A stretch of 64,000 nt of DNA from Microbacterium sp. 4R-513 (GTDB lineage Bacteria; Actinomycetota; Actinomycetes; Actinomycetales; Microbacteriaceae), in the NCBI RefSeq assembly GCF_011046485.1, contig NZ_CP049256.1, forward strand, positions 744,001 through 808,000, given 5' to 3'. The notes beneath the pieces are model-generated. The model had not been told where the DNA came from, ran no database searches, and saw only the letters and a list, made by a program, of their open reading frames with translations. Positions 53,198-62,158 of this stretch are shown in pieces. The first letter of the stretch is position 1, and each line of letters opens with the position of its first letter. The translations under genes were made by a program, and so were the position numbers.

Positions 53198-53779
53198 TCA
53201 GACCGATGAGGCTACCGGCCGGAACGCGTTCTGCAGAATCCGGCGCGCGCGGGCCGCGGCATCCGTCCGGTTCTCGGGGGCGCTGCGCGAGATCGCGAAG
53301 GCCAGCATCTCGGTCGCCACGAGCACGTCGTCGATGTCGATATCTGATGCCTCGCCTGCCGCTTCGCGCTGGCGCCCGACGAGCGTCGCCACGACGTCGC
53401 GATATCGCGTGCCGAGCTGAAGGACCCGCGGATCCTCGAAGCGCGCGGACAGCAGCTCGATGAACGCCGTCGAGACGACCGCCTGATCGGCGACGAGATC
53501 GAGGAGGTCCTCGATCGTGTGCTCGGCGTCAGCGGCGAAGGCTTCGAGCTCGGCGATGTTCTCCTCGAAGACGGCCAGAGCCAGCGCCGTGCGGTCGGGG
53601 AAGTGACGGTAGAGGCTCCCCTGCCCGACTCCCGCCCGCTTCGCGACCTGGCTGAACGGGGCGCTCAGGCCCGCCTCTGCGTACACCTCACGGGCGGCGG
53701 CGATTAGAGCACGCCGGTTCTCGGGGCCCGCGGCGGGTCCACGATTGCTCCGCTGAGGTGATCCCGCACTGTTCGGCAC
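53198..53779 (-). CDS. TetR/AcrR-family transcriptional regulator
   Basis: 193 residues. The HTH is ALIAAAREVYAEAGLSAPFS, then VAKRAGVGQGSLYRHFPDRTAL; the C-terminal domain resembles the SACE/AefR-like helical core. It diverges from an SDR gene across a palindromic operator. The GTG start has TAGGTT six bases upstream (leaderless pattern). Confidence 0.92.
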   Translation of the reverse strand: MPNSAGSPQRSNRGPAAGPENRRALIAAAREVYAEAGLSAPFSQVAKRAGVGQGSLYRHFPDRTALALAVFEENIAELEAFAADAEHTIEDLLDLVADQAVVSTAFIELLSARFEDPRVLQLGTRYRDVVATLVGRQREAAGEASDIDIDDVLVATEMLAFAISRSAPENRTDAAARARRILQNAFRPVASSV

Positions 53780-53792
53780 GGGTATAACCTAT

Positions 53793-53814
53793 TACCGGAC
53801 AATGATGTCCGGTA
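53793..53814. promoter_or_regulatory. 22-base palindromic TetR operator
   Basis: TACCGGACA (53793-53801) and TGTCCGGTA (53806-53814) form perfect 9-bp arms with a 4-base centre. It lies directly upstream of the tetR -10 and before the SDR ribosome site, so the regulator can control both genes. Confidence 0.8.
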
Positions 53815-53831
53815 CAGAAAGGACCCGAACC

Positions 53832-54890
53832 GTGCCCCACACCACCCCCCTCACCGAGGATTCCGCCATCGCGGACTGGCTCGCGAACCCCGCGGGCAGC
53901 GCCATCTTGACCGACATGCTCGCCCAGGGCGGCCAGAGTCCCGAGGTCTTCAAGCCCATTCAGAGCCTCGCCATCAAGCGCCTCGTAGCGATGAGCCGCG
54001 GCGCCTTCACGCAGGACATGCTCGACGATCTCGTCCGTCGCGTCGCGCAGGCGGAGCCTGGTCCGGCCGACGCGGGGGCCGGGGCCGAGGCCGAGGCCGA
54101 TGACACCCCCGCGCGCCCGCAGCCCCGCGCATGGACCGAGCGCATCGACATCGGCCGGTTCAGCGGCAGGACCGTCATCGTGACCGGCGCCGGCTCGGGC
54201 ATCGGCCGTGCGACCGCGTCCCGCATCGCGCGGGAGGGTGGCCGCGTCATCGCCGTAGACGTCAGTCAGGAGCGCCTCGACGACTTCGTCGCGCAGCACG
54301 ACGGCTCGGAGGTCGTCCCGCTGACGGCCGACATCACCGACGACGCCGGAGTCGCGAGCATCATCGCGGCGGCCGGCGACACGATCGACGGGCTCGCGAA
54401 CATCGCCGGGATTATGGACGACATGACCCCGGTCGGCGAGCTGAGCGACGCGGTCTGGGAGCGCGTCCTGCGCGTGAACGTGACCGGCACCATGAAGCTC
54501 ATGCGGGCAGTCATCCCCGCGATGCTCGCGCAGGGCGGGGGCTCGATCGTCAACACGGCGTCGGAGGCGGCGCTCCGCGGCTCGGCGGCCGGTGCCGCGT
54601 ACACGGCGTCCAAGCACGCGGTCGTGGGCCTCACCAAGTCGAGCGCCTTCATGTACGGACCGAGTGGGATCCGCGTCAACGCCGTGGCCCCGGGCGCGAC
54701 GATCACGAACATCGAGGCTTCGTTCGGCTCGCCGCTCGGCGCCGACCGCGTGCAGACGGCCATGGCGGTCATGCCCGCACCGGCCGAGGCGGAGGCGCTC
54801 GCGGCATCCATCACCTTCCTCCTGAGCGACGACGGCGTGAACGTCAACGGCGTCACTCTCGCCAGCGACGGAGGCTGGTCCGCCGCCTGA
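53832..54890 (+). CDS. SDR-family dehydrogenase with an N-terminal helical domain
   Basis: 352 residues. The SDR domain starts about residue 110: [16 protein letters not shown] (cofactor), [19 protein letters not shown] (catalytic Ser) and [12 protein letters not shown] (YxxxK). The first ~100 residues form a separate helical module ([20 protein letters not shown], then [15 protein letters not shown]) like the small helical domain found at the ends of some secreted hydrolases. I start at GTG 53832, with GAAAGGA eight bases upstream; the ATG at 53802 lies inside the operator. Substrate unknown. Confidence 0.83.
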   Translation: MPHTTPLTEDSAIADWLANPAGSAILTDMLAQGGQSPEVFKPIQSLAIKRLVAMSRGAFTQDMLDDLVRRVAQAEPGPADAGAGAEAEADDTPARPQPRAWTERIDIGRFSGRTVIVTGAGSGIGRATASRIAREGGRVIAVDVSQERLDDFVAQHDGSEVVPLTADITDDAGVASIIAAAGDTIDGLANIAGIMDDMTPVGELSDAVWERVLRVNVTGTMKLMRAVIPAMLAQGGGSIVNTASEAALRGSAAGAAYTASKHAVVGLTKSSAFMYGPSGIRVNAVAPGATITNIEASFGSPLGADRVQTAMAVMPAPAEAEALAASITFLLSDDGVNVNGVTLASDGGWSAA

Positions 54891-55001
54891 CCCCGGCGTG
54901 ACCCCGGCGTGCCCCTGGGGCGCTCGGGCGATCTCGCGAGCCGGCGCGGTGCGGAGTGATCCGCCTCGCCGGCCCGCGGAGTCGCCAGCTGCCGCCCGGG
55001 A

Positions 55002-56561
55002 TCAGAAGGGCCAGATAAGGGGCACGTAGAAGACGCCCATCAGCAGGAAGAAGATGCCGAGGGGCAACCCGAGCTTCCAGTAGTCGCCGAAGCGGTAGCC
55101 CGCGGGCTCCATGACCATGAGGTTCGCGGGAGTCGCGACCGGCGTGAGGAATGCCGCGGCCGCGACGACCGCGAGCGCCATGAGGAACGGCTGCACCGAG
55201 ACGCCCATCGTCGCCGCCACCGACACGGCGATCGGGGCGAGGATGAGCACGGTCGCGGAGTTGCTGATGAGCTGACCGAGCACGAGCGTCAGCACGCACA
55301 GGACGAGGAGGGCGACGGTCGGGCCGGCACCGCCGATCGCGCCGAGCAGCCCGTTCGCGACGAGGTCGGCGGCGCCGGTCTTCGAGAAGGCGGTGGACAG
55401 CGGGATCATGCCGGCGATGAGGACGATCGTCGTCCACGAGATCGAGCGGTACGCCTGCGCCGGCTTCACGACGCGCAGCAGCACGAGCGCGCACGCGGCG
55501 AGGAGGGCGGCGACCGCGGGCGGCACGACTCCCGTCGCGAGCAGGAGCACCATCACCGCGACGACGACCATCGTGCGACGGGCGCCCTTGCCGAGGGGCA
55601 CGCCGCGGCGCAGCTGCTGCGGCGGATGAACCGCGAGCACCCCCGTACCGTCGGCCTGCCGCGCGAGGTCGTCCCAGCGTCCCTGCATGAGCAGCGCGTC
55701 ACCGGCCTGGACGGTGGCATCGCCCTTGAGGACCTCGTCGCCACGGCGCGCCGCGAGCACGACGAGGTCGCCGGACGGGGTCGCCATGCCCGGGTAGATC
55801 TTCTTCCCGATGAGGGGTGAGCGCGGAGCGACGACGATCTCGGTGACCCCGTTGGTCGGCCCGAGCAGCGTCGACGTCTCGAGGCTCAGCGAGTACTGCT
55901 GCCGGAGCAGCCGCGCGTGGCGTGCGAGGTCGAGCGGCATCTCGGCGGGCGTGCGGTCGGGCAGGAGCCGGTGCGCGAAGACCGTGAGGTAGATCACGGT
56001 GCCCGCGACGAGCGGAATCCCCGCGAGCGCGAACTCGAAGTAGCCGAAGGGCCGCCCGCCGCTCTCCGCGGCGATCTCCGAGACGATGATGTTGACGGGC
56101 GTCCCCGTGAGCAGCAGCATCGAGCCCGCGCTCGCCGCGAAGGCCAGCGGGAGCAGCAGCTGCGACGGCGCGATGCCGGCCCGCGCCGCCACCACGACCA
56201 CGAGCGGCAGCAGCGCGGCGACCGCGCCGTTCACACTGATGAGCGCCGAGACGACAGCGACCAGCAGCCCGATGACGAGGATCAGTCGGCGCCGCCCCGT
56301 GCCGGCACGCGCGATCACCTTCTGCCCCGCCCATGCCGTGATCCCCGTCGCGTCGAGCGCCTCGCTCACGACGAACAGTCCCGCGATGAAGAGGATCGTC
56401 GGATCGCCGAACCCTGCGAGCGCCTCCGGAAGCGTCAGCACGCCGGTGAAGAAGAGGGCGAGCGAGACCCCGAGCGCGACGATCTCCAGCGGCACTCGAT
56501 TGCTGACGAATGCGACGACCGCGAGCACGAGGATGGCGAGAGTCGCGACGACGGGGTCCAC
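55002..56561 (-). CDS. SLC13/DASS-family permease with RCK-C domains
   Basis: 519 residues with about twelve membrane segments. SVNGAVAALLPLVVVVAARAG and LLLTGTPVNIIVSEIA in the first half and TPVATPANLMVMEPAGY in the second match the paired substrate loops of the DASS/SLC13 family. Between the two halves is a soluble TrkA-C (RCK-C) region (~residues 225-345). The cargo may be a dicarboxylate, sulfate or an anion. The GTG start has TACGCT six bases upstream. Confidence 0.85.
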   Translation of the reverse strand: MDPVVATLAILVLAVVAFVSNRVPLEIVALGVSLALFFTGVLTLPEALAGFGDPTILFIAGLFVVSEALDATGITAWAGQKVIARAGTGRRRLILVIGLLVAVVSALISVNGAVAALLPLVVVVAARAGIAPSQLLLPLAFAASAGSMLLLTGTPVNIIVSEIAAESGGRPFGYFEFALAGIPLVAGTVIYLTVFAHRLLPDRTPAEMPLDLARHARLLRQQYSLSLETSTLLGPTNGVTEIVVAPRSPLIGKKIYPGMATPSGDLVVLAARRGDEVLKGDATVQAGDALLMQGRWDDLARQADGTGVLAVHPPQQLRRGVPLGKGARRTMVVVAVMVLLLATGVVPPAVAALLAACALVLLRVVKPAQAYRSISWTTIVLIAGMIPLSTAFSKTGAADLVANGLLGAIGGAGPTVALLVLCVLTLVLGQLISNSATVLILAPIAVSVAATMGVSVQPFLMALAVVAAAAFLTPVATPANLMVMEPAGYRFGDYWKLGLPLGIFFLLMGVFYVPLIWPF

Positions 56562-56617
56562 GCGGCCAGCGTAGCCAGGAGGGGGCCGGCTGCCGCGGCA
56601 TCCGCTCTTCTCGGCGG

Positions 56618-56968
56618 TCAGCCGTCTTCGATGGGCACGCGGATGTCGAGCGGGATGACGGGGGCCTTGATGCCGAGCCGCACCCTGCCATCCTCCACCG
56701 ACGCGACGCACTCCCACGGGATGATGCGCGTGCCTCTGTGCATCCGCCGGATGATCGCGGCGACGACGGCGGGGCCGCTGACCCGTCCGCGCTCGTAGCC
56801 GTAGTACGACATGCGGCTGCGCGGGCTCACGATGAGCGCGATGAGCTCGAGCTCGCCCTCACGGCTGCGGCGCGCGGGCCCGCGCCGGAACCGCACGTCG
56901 ACGACGGTGCCGAGCGACGTGCCGTCGGGCTCGTGCACCCGCGAACCCAGAAGATCACTCAGGAGCAT
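56618..56968 (-). CDS. PRC-barrel domain protein
   Basis: 116 residues. The N-terminus LLSDLLGSRVHEPDGTSLGTVVDVRF is a PRC-barrel; the rest is beta-rich and binds an RNA or protein partner in known members. It is the last gene of the Nramp-like operon and overlaps the preceding gene by 14 bases. A GGGAGG site precedes the ATG. A role as regulatory cap of the transporter is possible but unproven. Confidence 0.78.
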   Translation of the reverse strand: MLLSDLLGSRVHEPDGTSLGTVVDVRFRRGPARRSREGELELIALIVSPRSRMSYYGYERGRVSGPAVVAAIIRRMHRGTRIIPWECVASVEDGRVRLGIKAPVIPLDIRVPIEDG

Positions 56969-57371
56969 GGCGGCCTCCCGGGATGCGGGCGACGATCCGG
57001 TCGCGCGCGAACTGCTCGGTCCACGTGGCATCGAGGTCATCGGCGTGCACGCGCAGGTCGATCGCGGTGTGGACCTTCGCGACGACGTCCCACGGGATCC
57101 GGTTCCACTGCGACCGCGGGATGCGCCCGCCGAAGATCCGGGGGAGCACAGCAGCCCCCACGAGGAGGGCTGCGACGACGGGCGGATGCTCCGGCTCGGT
57201 GCTGTCGCCGATCTCGATGCCCGAGAGCTCGACGTCGTCGACGGTGCTCACCGGGACGCGGTCGGTGTCGAGCATCTGGCGGTCGAGCAGATGCAGCCGG
57301 GCATCGACGCCCCGGCCGTCGGGGTCGCGGTACCACTCGAGGGGATGCCTCGGATCGTTTCTGCGTGTCAT
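56955..57371 (-). CDS. hypothetical protein in the Nramp-like operon
   Basis: 138 residues, soluble with one hydrophobic stretch (VVAALLVGAAVLPRIFGG). VDDVELSGIEIGD and WNRIPWDVVAKVHTAIDLRV are striking; WNRIPWDVV recalls the IIPWECVASV phrase of the coupled PRC-barrel protein, so the two may share a fold or a partner. Its start overlaps the transporter stop as ATGA. Confidence 0.68.
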   Translation of the reverse strand: MTRRNDPRHPLEWYRDPDGRGVDARLHLLDRQMLDTDRVPVSTVDDVELSGIEIGDSTEPEHPPVVAALLVGAAVLPRIFGGRIPRSQWNRIPWDVVAKVHTAIDLRVHADDLDATWTEQFARDRIVARIPGGRHAPE

Positions 57372-58597
57372 GAGCCCATCCCCGAGACGATGAGGAGCGG
57401 GATCGCCGCGATCGCGGCGATCAGGATGATGACGAGGAACACGACGCCCAGCGCATTGCGGACCCGCCCGTTGACGGCGTCGCCCATGTAGTCGGGGTCG
57501 TTCGCGACGACGAGGATCGGGAAGTAGGTGAGCGGCAGCGCGACCGCTGAGAAGACGACTGAGAGCTCGGTGACGGCGATCGGATCCACCCCGGTGAGCA
57601 GGATGCCGCCGCCGATGAGCAGGCAGATGATCATCGCGAGATGGAACCGGGCGGCCTGGGCCGGGCGGCGGAACTTGCCCCAGCTCCATCCGAAGAACTG
57701 CGCCAGCGTGTAGCCGCTCGAAAGGGTCGTCTCGAGGGCCGCGCCGAAGGTGGCGGCGAGGATGCCGACGATGACGAAGGCGAGCGCGAGCTGCCCGCCC
57801 GCCTGCGAGACCGGCAGCACGATCTGCGAGAGCGTCTCGACCTCGATCGCCTGGGGCAGCAGCACGACCGCCGCGGAGGCCGCGATCGCGATCGACAGGA
57901 TGCCGCCGAGCGGGAAGCCGATGAAGACGTTCGCTCGCTCGGTGCCGAGGTCCTTCGTGGTCCACCCCTCCTCGACGGCGCCCGACGAGAAGAAGAACAC
58001 CTCGTACGGCGTCATGGCGGCGCCGAAGAGGGCGACGGCGAAGTACCAGTACGACAGGGGGCTCTCGGAGCCGAGCGTCCAGGGCTGTAGGGCACTCGAG
58101 GCGAGGCTCCCCCAGTCGGGCTTCAAGAGGAAGAGGGCGACGACGAACACGATGAGCGACAGGCCGAGCAGGCCCGCGACGTTCTCCATGATCGAGAACT
58201 TGACGCGCCACAGGACGATCCAGACGCCGAACAGCGCGACCGGGATCCACATGCCCGGGCCGACCCCCGCGGCGAGCTGCAGCGCGAGCGCGATGCCGCC
58301 GATCTCGGCGGTGAGGGTGAGGAGGTTGATGAGGAACGAGGCGGAGAGGTTCGCCAGGCCCGCCCGGGGCCCGAGCCGCTCGCGGATGATCTCGAACGTC
58401 GCGCGTCCGCTCACCGCCGCGACCCGGCCGGACATGTCGGCGTAGAGGCAGATGCCGGCGACCCCGATGAGAACGACCCAGACGAGACTGAGGCCGTACC
58501 GCGCCCCGACGACGGCGTTGGTGACGAGGTCTCCGATGTCGACGAAGCCCCCGATGGCGGTCAGGATGCCGAGGGCGACCGCGAAGATGCGCTTCAC
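57368..58597 (-). CDS. Nramp-like membrane transporter with altered metal-site residues
   Basis: 409 residues with about eleven membrane segments and the overall Nramp order. In helix 1, canonical DPGN reads DIGD (GGFVDIGDLVTNAV, near residue 20). In helix 6, canonical AxxMPHN reads AAMTPYEV, so the metal-binding Met and the His are missing. The protein is therefore unlikely to be an ordinary Mn2+/Fe2+ importer; a harder ion such as Mg2+ or another substrate is possible. It is coupled to an upstream lipoprotein and to downstream genes by ATGA overlaps. Confidence 0.82.
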   Translation of the reverse strand: MKRIFAVALGILTAIGGFVDIGDLVTNAVVGARYGLSLVWVVLIGVAGICLYADMSGRVAAVSGRATFEIIRERLGPRAGLANLSASFLINLLTLTAEIGGIALALQLAAGVGPGMWIPVALFGVWIVLWRVKFSIMENVAGLLGLSLIVFVVALFLLKPDWGSLASSALQPWTLGSESPLSYWYFAVALFGAAMTPYEVFFFSSGAVEEGWTTKDLGTERANVFIGFPLGGILSIAIAASAAVVLLPQAIEVETLSQIVLPVSQAGGQLALAFVIVGILAATFGAALETTLSSGYTLAQFFGWSWGKFRRPAQAARFHLAMIICLLIGGGILLTGVDPIAVTELSVVFSAVALPLTYFPILVVANDPDYMGDAVNGRVRNALGVVFLVIILIAAIAAIPLLIVSGMGS

Positions 58598-59031
58598 GAC
58601 CCGCCTCCCTGCTTCTCCAGATCCTCCAGCCGATCTGCGGCGGCATCGAGCCGCGCCTCGCCGTCGTCCTTGCCCGCGGACGCCGCGTGCATGGCGTCGA
58701 GCGCGTCGTCCGTCGCCTTCAGGAGCTCGTCGCGGTACGCCGCATCCGTCGCGTCCGCCGGAGCGTGGAGCCCCGCCTCGCGCGCCACGTCGGCGATCTT
58801 CTGCTCCATGTCGCCGAGCAGCGCGTGCGTCGTCGTCGAGAACATGCGGCCGTCGTCGCGGAGCCCCGTGCCGAGCTGCGCCGAGCGGGTCGCGCTGAGC
58901 GCGTCCGCTGTGAGCGAGACGAGCGCCGGGTCGGGCGACGGCGTGGGCGCGCAGGCCGAGAGCGCGATGACGATCGCCGCGCAGACGGCGACGAGGCCTT
59001 GCGACCGGCTGGACGAGCGCCGGCCGCTCAT
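58594..59031 (-). CDS. small lipoprotein, function unknown
   Basis: 145 residues. A basic start and hydrophobic helix end in ALSACAPTP (lipobox LSAC). The mature part is Asp/Ala/Lys-rich and helical. It overlaps the start of the Nramp-like gene as ATGA and begins two bases before the end of the SDR gene, so it is part of that operon and would sit on the outer face of the same membrane. Confidence 0.75.
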   Translation of the reverse strand: MSGRRSSSRSQGLVAVCAAIVIALSACAPTPSPDPALVSLTADALSATRSAQLGTGLRDDGRMFSTTTHALLGDMEQKIADVAREAGLHAPADATDAAYRDELLKATDDALDAMHAASAGKDDGEARLDAAADRLEDLEKQGGGS

Positions 59032-59032
59032 G

Positions 59033-59914
59033 TCAGAGGCCTTTGCCGCCCGTGACCGGGAGCACGGCCCCCGACACGTATGAGGCGGCCTCCGACGCGA
59101 GGTAGACATAGGCACCCGCCAGCTCGGCCGGCTGGCCGGCGCGCCCCAGCGGAGTGTCTTTGCCGAACTCTTCGACCTTGCTCTGGTCCCAGCCGGTCGC
59201 CGGGATGAGCGGTGTCCAGATCGGACCGGGCGCCACCGCGTTCACGCGGATGCCCTTCGGGCCGAGCTCCTGGGCGAGGGCCTTCACGAAGGCCACCTGC
59301 GCCGCCTTCGTCATCGCGTAGTCGATGAGGGCGGGTGACGGATTGAACGCCTGGATCGACGAGGTCACGATGATCGACGCCCCCGGCTGCAGATGCGGCA
59401 CGGCCGCCCGCGCCGAGAAGATCAGCCCGTAGAGATTCGTGCGGAAGACCCGGTCGAACTCCTCCGTCTCGAGGGCCTCGATGCTCTCGCGGTCCTTCTG
59501 ATACGCGGCGTTGAGGACGAGGATGTCGAGTCCCCCGAGCTGCGCGACCGTGTCGGTCACGATCGCCGTGGCGAAACGCTCCTCCCGGATGTCGCCCGCG
59601 AAGCTCACGCCCCGCGTTCCCGCCTCGGCGACCATTCGCACCGTCTCATCGCCGTCGTCGATCTCTTCGGGAAGGTGTGCGATGGCGACATCCGCGCCCT
59701 CCCGCGCGAATGCGATCGCGACGGCGCGTCCGATGCCCGAGTCGCCGCCCGTGATGAGGGCGCGCCGGCCCTGGAGCCGCCCGGAACCCTCGTACGAGTC
59801 CTCGCCATGGTCGGGCGTCGGCTCCACGTCCTCGGTCTTGCCGGGCTGATCCTGGGCCTGCGGGGGGAACCCGTCGGGGTGCTTCTCGCGCGGGTCGTTC
59901 GGCGGGTCGCTCAT
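59033..59914 (-). CDS. SDR-family oxidoreductase (YghA/YdaD stress type)
   Basis: 293 residues. A ~45-residue Pro/Asp-rich start (HPDGFPPQAQDQPGKTEDVEP, in part) is typical of the YdaD general-stress subgroup. SDR motifs: ALITGGDSGIGRAVA, VTSSIQAF (Ser), DYAMTKAAQVAF (YxxxK) and NAVAPGPIWTPLIPA. AAGGAG precedes the ATG. It heads an operon of lipoprotein, Nramp-like protein, hypothetical and PRC-barrel protein, an unusual partnership. Confidence 0.88.
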   Translation of the reverse strand: MSDPPNDPREKHPDGFPPQAQDQPGKTEDVEPTPDHGEDSYEGSGRLQGRRALITGGDSGIGRAVAIAFAREGADVAIAHLPEEIDDGDETVRMVAEAGTRGVSFAGDIREERFATAIVTDTVAQLGGLDILVLNAAYQKDRESIEALETEEFDRVFRTNLYGLIFSARAAVPHLQPGASIIVTSSIQAFNPSPALIDYAMTKAAQVAFVKALAQELGPKGIRVNAVAPGPIWTPLIPATGWDQSKVEEFGKDTPLGRAGQPAELAGAYVYLASEAASYVSGAVLPVTGGKGL

Positions 59915-60073
59915 GCCGTCTCCTTGCCTCGCGGCGGCCCGGGGCGGGGCCCGCCGATCGAGACGCTAGTCGCGGGCGGCATACGCGCCTAACGGGTTGA
60001 CAAGGCGCGCGGGGTCGGGCAGGAATTGGCCATGCCCGGCGCCCCGCGCCGGCCGAGCGCTGAGGCGCCGCCG

Positions 60074-61618
60074 CTACTCCGCGCTGCCCAGATCGTTCAC
60101 GGCCGGCCCCTCGAGCAGCCTGCCGTCCGCCGCGAAACGCGAGCCGTGCAACGGGCAGTCCCAGGTCTGCTCGGCGTCGTTCCACGAGACGATCCCGCCG
60201 AGGTGGGTGCAGACGGCGGACAGACGGCAGGTGACGCCCACCACCGTCGACTCCGCGACGGGCGTGACGCCGGCTCGGACGACGCGTCCCTCCCCCTCCG
60301 CCGGCGGCGCGTCGGGCGCACCGGAGAGCCCGGCGCGCGCCCAGCCGCCCACCAGATGACCGGCGACCTCCGCATTCGCGCCCACCGCCTCGCCGGCGCT
60401 GGACAGGCTCACATGGGACATGCGGAGCCGCTCGGACCACTCCGGCTCATCGCCCGTGATCTGGCCCGTGATGGCGATCGCCGCGGCGGCCGCGTTGGTC
60501 ATGCCCCACTTGTTGTAGCCCGTCGCGGCGTAGATCCGGCCGCCGCCCCGTGGGAGGGGGCCGGCGAACGGGACGTGCGTGACCATGCGGTAGTCCTGCG
60601 CGGCCCACCACGTCTCACGCACAGCGCCGGGGAAGTGCGTCTCCACCCACGCGTCGAGTTCTGCCCGGATGGACCGGACGCTCTCGGCGCGCCCTGTCAC
60701 GAAACCCCCGCCGCCCACGACGAGGAGCTCGGCCCCGGGCCCGGTCGGCGCACCGCGCAGCGAGCGGGCCTCCGGATCTACCGACAGATACATCCCCCGC
60801 GGCGGCCGACGGTCGCCCGGGAGCCGGTACGCCGCCGCAAGGGAACGCGAGGGGACGAGCTTGGCGAAGAAGAGCCCCCGGTCGAGGATCGGCGTGCCCG
60901 TGGCGAGCACGACGAGCCGAGCGGCGACGTCGCCGGCGGTCGAGCGCACGTGCACGCCGTCCTCCGCGACGTTGACACCCGTCACTCGGGCACCCTCGAC
61001 GACCCGGCCGCCGAGACGGCGAAGCTCGCCGGCGAGGCGGCCGAGCAGCCGCACGGCGTGCAGCTGCGACTGGTCCGCGAGGCGGATCGCGCTGGTGACG
61101 GGGAACGGCAGGTCCAGGTCCGCGCGGGGGCCTTCCACCTCCACGGGCGCGCCAGCCGCGGTCATCGCCTCGGCCTCGCGCCGGACGGCGTCGTCGCCCT
61201 CGGGTGTCGTGGCGAAGGTCGCGGCCGTCCGGGTCTGGATGACGGCGGCATCGCCCCCGATGACGTCACGCACCCAGTCCTGGCCGGCGCGATTGCCCGC
61301 CAGGTAGGCGCGGGCGACCTCGTCGCCGGCGTGCGACCGGATGCCGGCGAAGACTGATCCCTGAAGGAGGCTGAGCTTTCCCGTCGTGTTGCCGGTCGTC
61401 ACCGCGCCGACCGTCCGCGCCTCGAGCACGACGGTGCGCCGGCCGCGCCGTGCCAGCATGACCGCCGTCGCGAGCCCGGTGAGTCCCGCACCGACCACGA
61501 CGACGTCAGCGCGATCGCTGATCGCGTCGCTCGATATGGCAGCCGCGGTGCGCTGCCAGAGCGACGCGGGAGGGTCGGCCGCGAAGGGCGGGGACGGCAC
61601 CGGTGACGCTGCGATCAA
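60074..61618 (-). CDS. FAD-dependent oxidoreductase with C-terminal Rieske domain
   Basis: 514 residues from the TTG used here. VVVVGAGLTGLATAVMLARR is the FAD Rossmann motif near residue 40. The DAO-like body follows, ending with YAATGYNKWGMTNAA. The last ~75 residues are a Rieske centre: CTHLGG and CPLHGSRF supply Cys-His pairs for a [2Fe-2S] cluster. Similar proteins occur widely in stress islands. The start is uncertain: TTG at 61618 overlaps the upstream stop (TTGA); GTG at 61600 is the alternative. Confidence 0.87.
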   Translation of the reverse strand: MIAASPVPSPPFAADPPASLWQRTAAAISSDAISDRADVVVVGAGLTGLATAVMLARRGRRTVVLEARTVGAVTTGNTTGKLSLLQGSVFAGIRSHAGDEVARAYLAGNRAGQDWVRDVIGGDAAVIQTRTAATFATTPEGDDAVRREAEAMTAAGAPVEVEGPRADLDLPFPVTSAIRLADQSQLHAVRLLGRLAGELRRLGGRVVEGARVTGVNVAEDGVHVRSTAGDVAARLVVLATGTPILDRGLFFAKLVPSRSLAAAYRLPGDRRPPRGMYLSVDPEARSLRGAPTGPGAELLVVGGGGFVTGRAESVRSIRAELDAWVETHFPGAVRETWWAAQDYRMVTHVPFAGPLPRGGGRIYAATGYNKWGMTNAAAAAIAITGQITGDEPEWSERLRMSHVSLSSAGEAVGANAEVAGHLVGGWARAGLSGAPDAPPAEGEGRVVRAGVTPVAESTVVGVTCRLSAVCTHLGGIVSWNDAEQTWDCPLHGSRFAADGRLLEGPAVNDLGSAE

Positions 61619-61920
61619 TGCGGCGAGAGCCGCGGTGCGAAGTGGGGGATGTCGACGGGACGTCTGGCCCGGTGCGCGGGCGTCGGCGCCAGCTCGGCCG
61701 CCGCTGCCTCGAGCACCTCGGTCAGACACGTGAACCGCGCCCACCCGAGCCGGCCGTGAAGCCACACGACCTCGAGGAACTCTTCGCTCTGCTCCACGTA
61801 GGCCATGACGCTAGCAGGGTCGTCCTCCTGCACATTCCGATCGCACAGCCGCCAGGCGCCTTCGCCGAGAGGCACCAGCTCGAGCTGGTGGACGGGTCCG
61901 TCCGGCATGAACGTCGTCAT
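61615..61920 (-). CDS. small hypothetical protein upstream of the FAD-Rieske gene
   Basis: 101 residues, acidic core with aromatic residues (MAYVEQSEEFLEVVWLHGRLGWARF) and a Pro/Arg-rich tail. No family recognised. It ends in the TTGA overlap with the FAD-Rieske gene. I use the ATG at 61920, with GAAGG close upstream; the longer frame is shadow sequence. Confidence 0.65.
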   Translation of the reverse strand: MTTFMPDGPVHQLELVPLGEGAWRLCDRNVQEDDPASVMAYVEQSEEFLEVVWLHGRLGWARFTCLTEVLEAAAAELAPTPAHRARRPVDIPHFAPRLSPH

Positions 61921-61981
61921 GGCCTTCGCACCTCTTCCTGCGCCGGCAGGGAACTTGCCGGCTCGGCCACGCTGCCGTCCA

Positions 61982-62158
61982 TCACTCGTGCCGATCCGCG
62001 GGAACCTGGTACGACCGGACCGGGACGTAGCCACGTCCCTGCGGCCGCAGGCGGGTGTCGTAGTCGTCTGCGGACCAGGCTCCACCACGACCCGGGATCT
62101 GCCCCGCGTCGACCGTCGCTTCCCCTCGATGCCGTTCGCGAGTCTTCGCCTTGCCCAT
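61982..62158 (-). CDS. small basic protein, function unknown
   Basis: 58 residues: MGKAKTRERHRGEATVDAGQ, then IPGRGGAWSADDYDTRLRP and a short tail. It is Arg/Gly/Asp-rich with no membrane segment. A GAGG site lies seven to eight bases upstream. An earlier in-frame start 36 bases up is possible. It may lead the transcript that continues into the next two genes. Confidence 0.55.
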   Translation of the reverse strand: MGKAKTRERHRGEATVDAGQIPGRGGAWSADDYDTRLRPQGRGYVPVRSYQVPADRHE

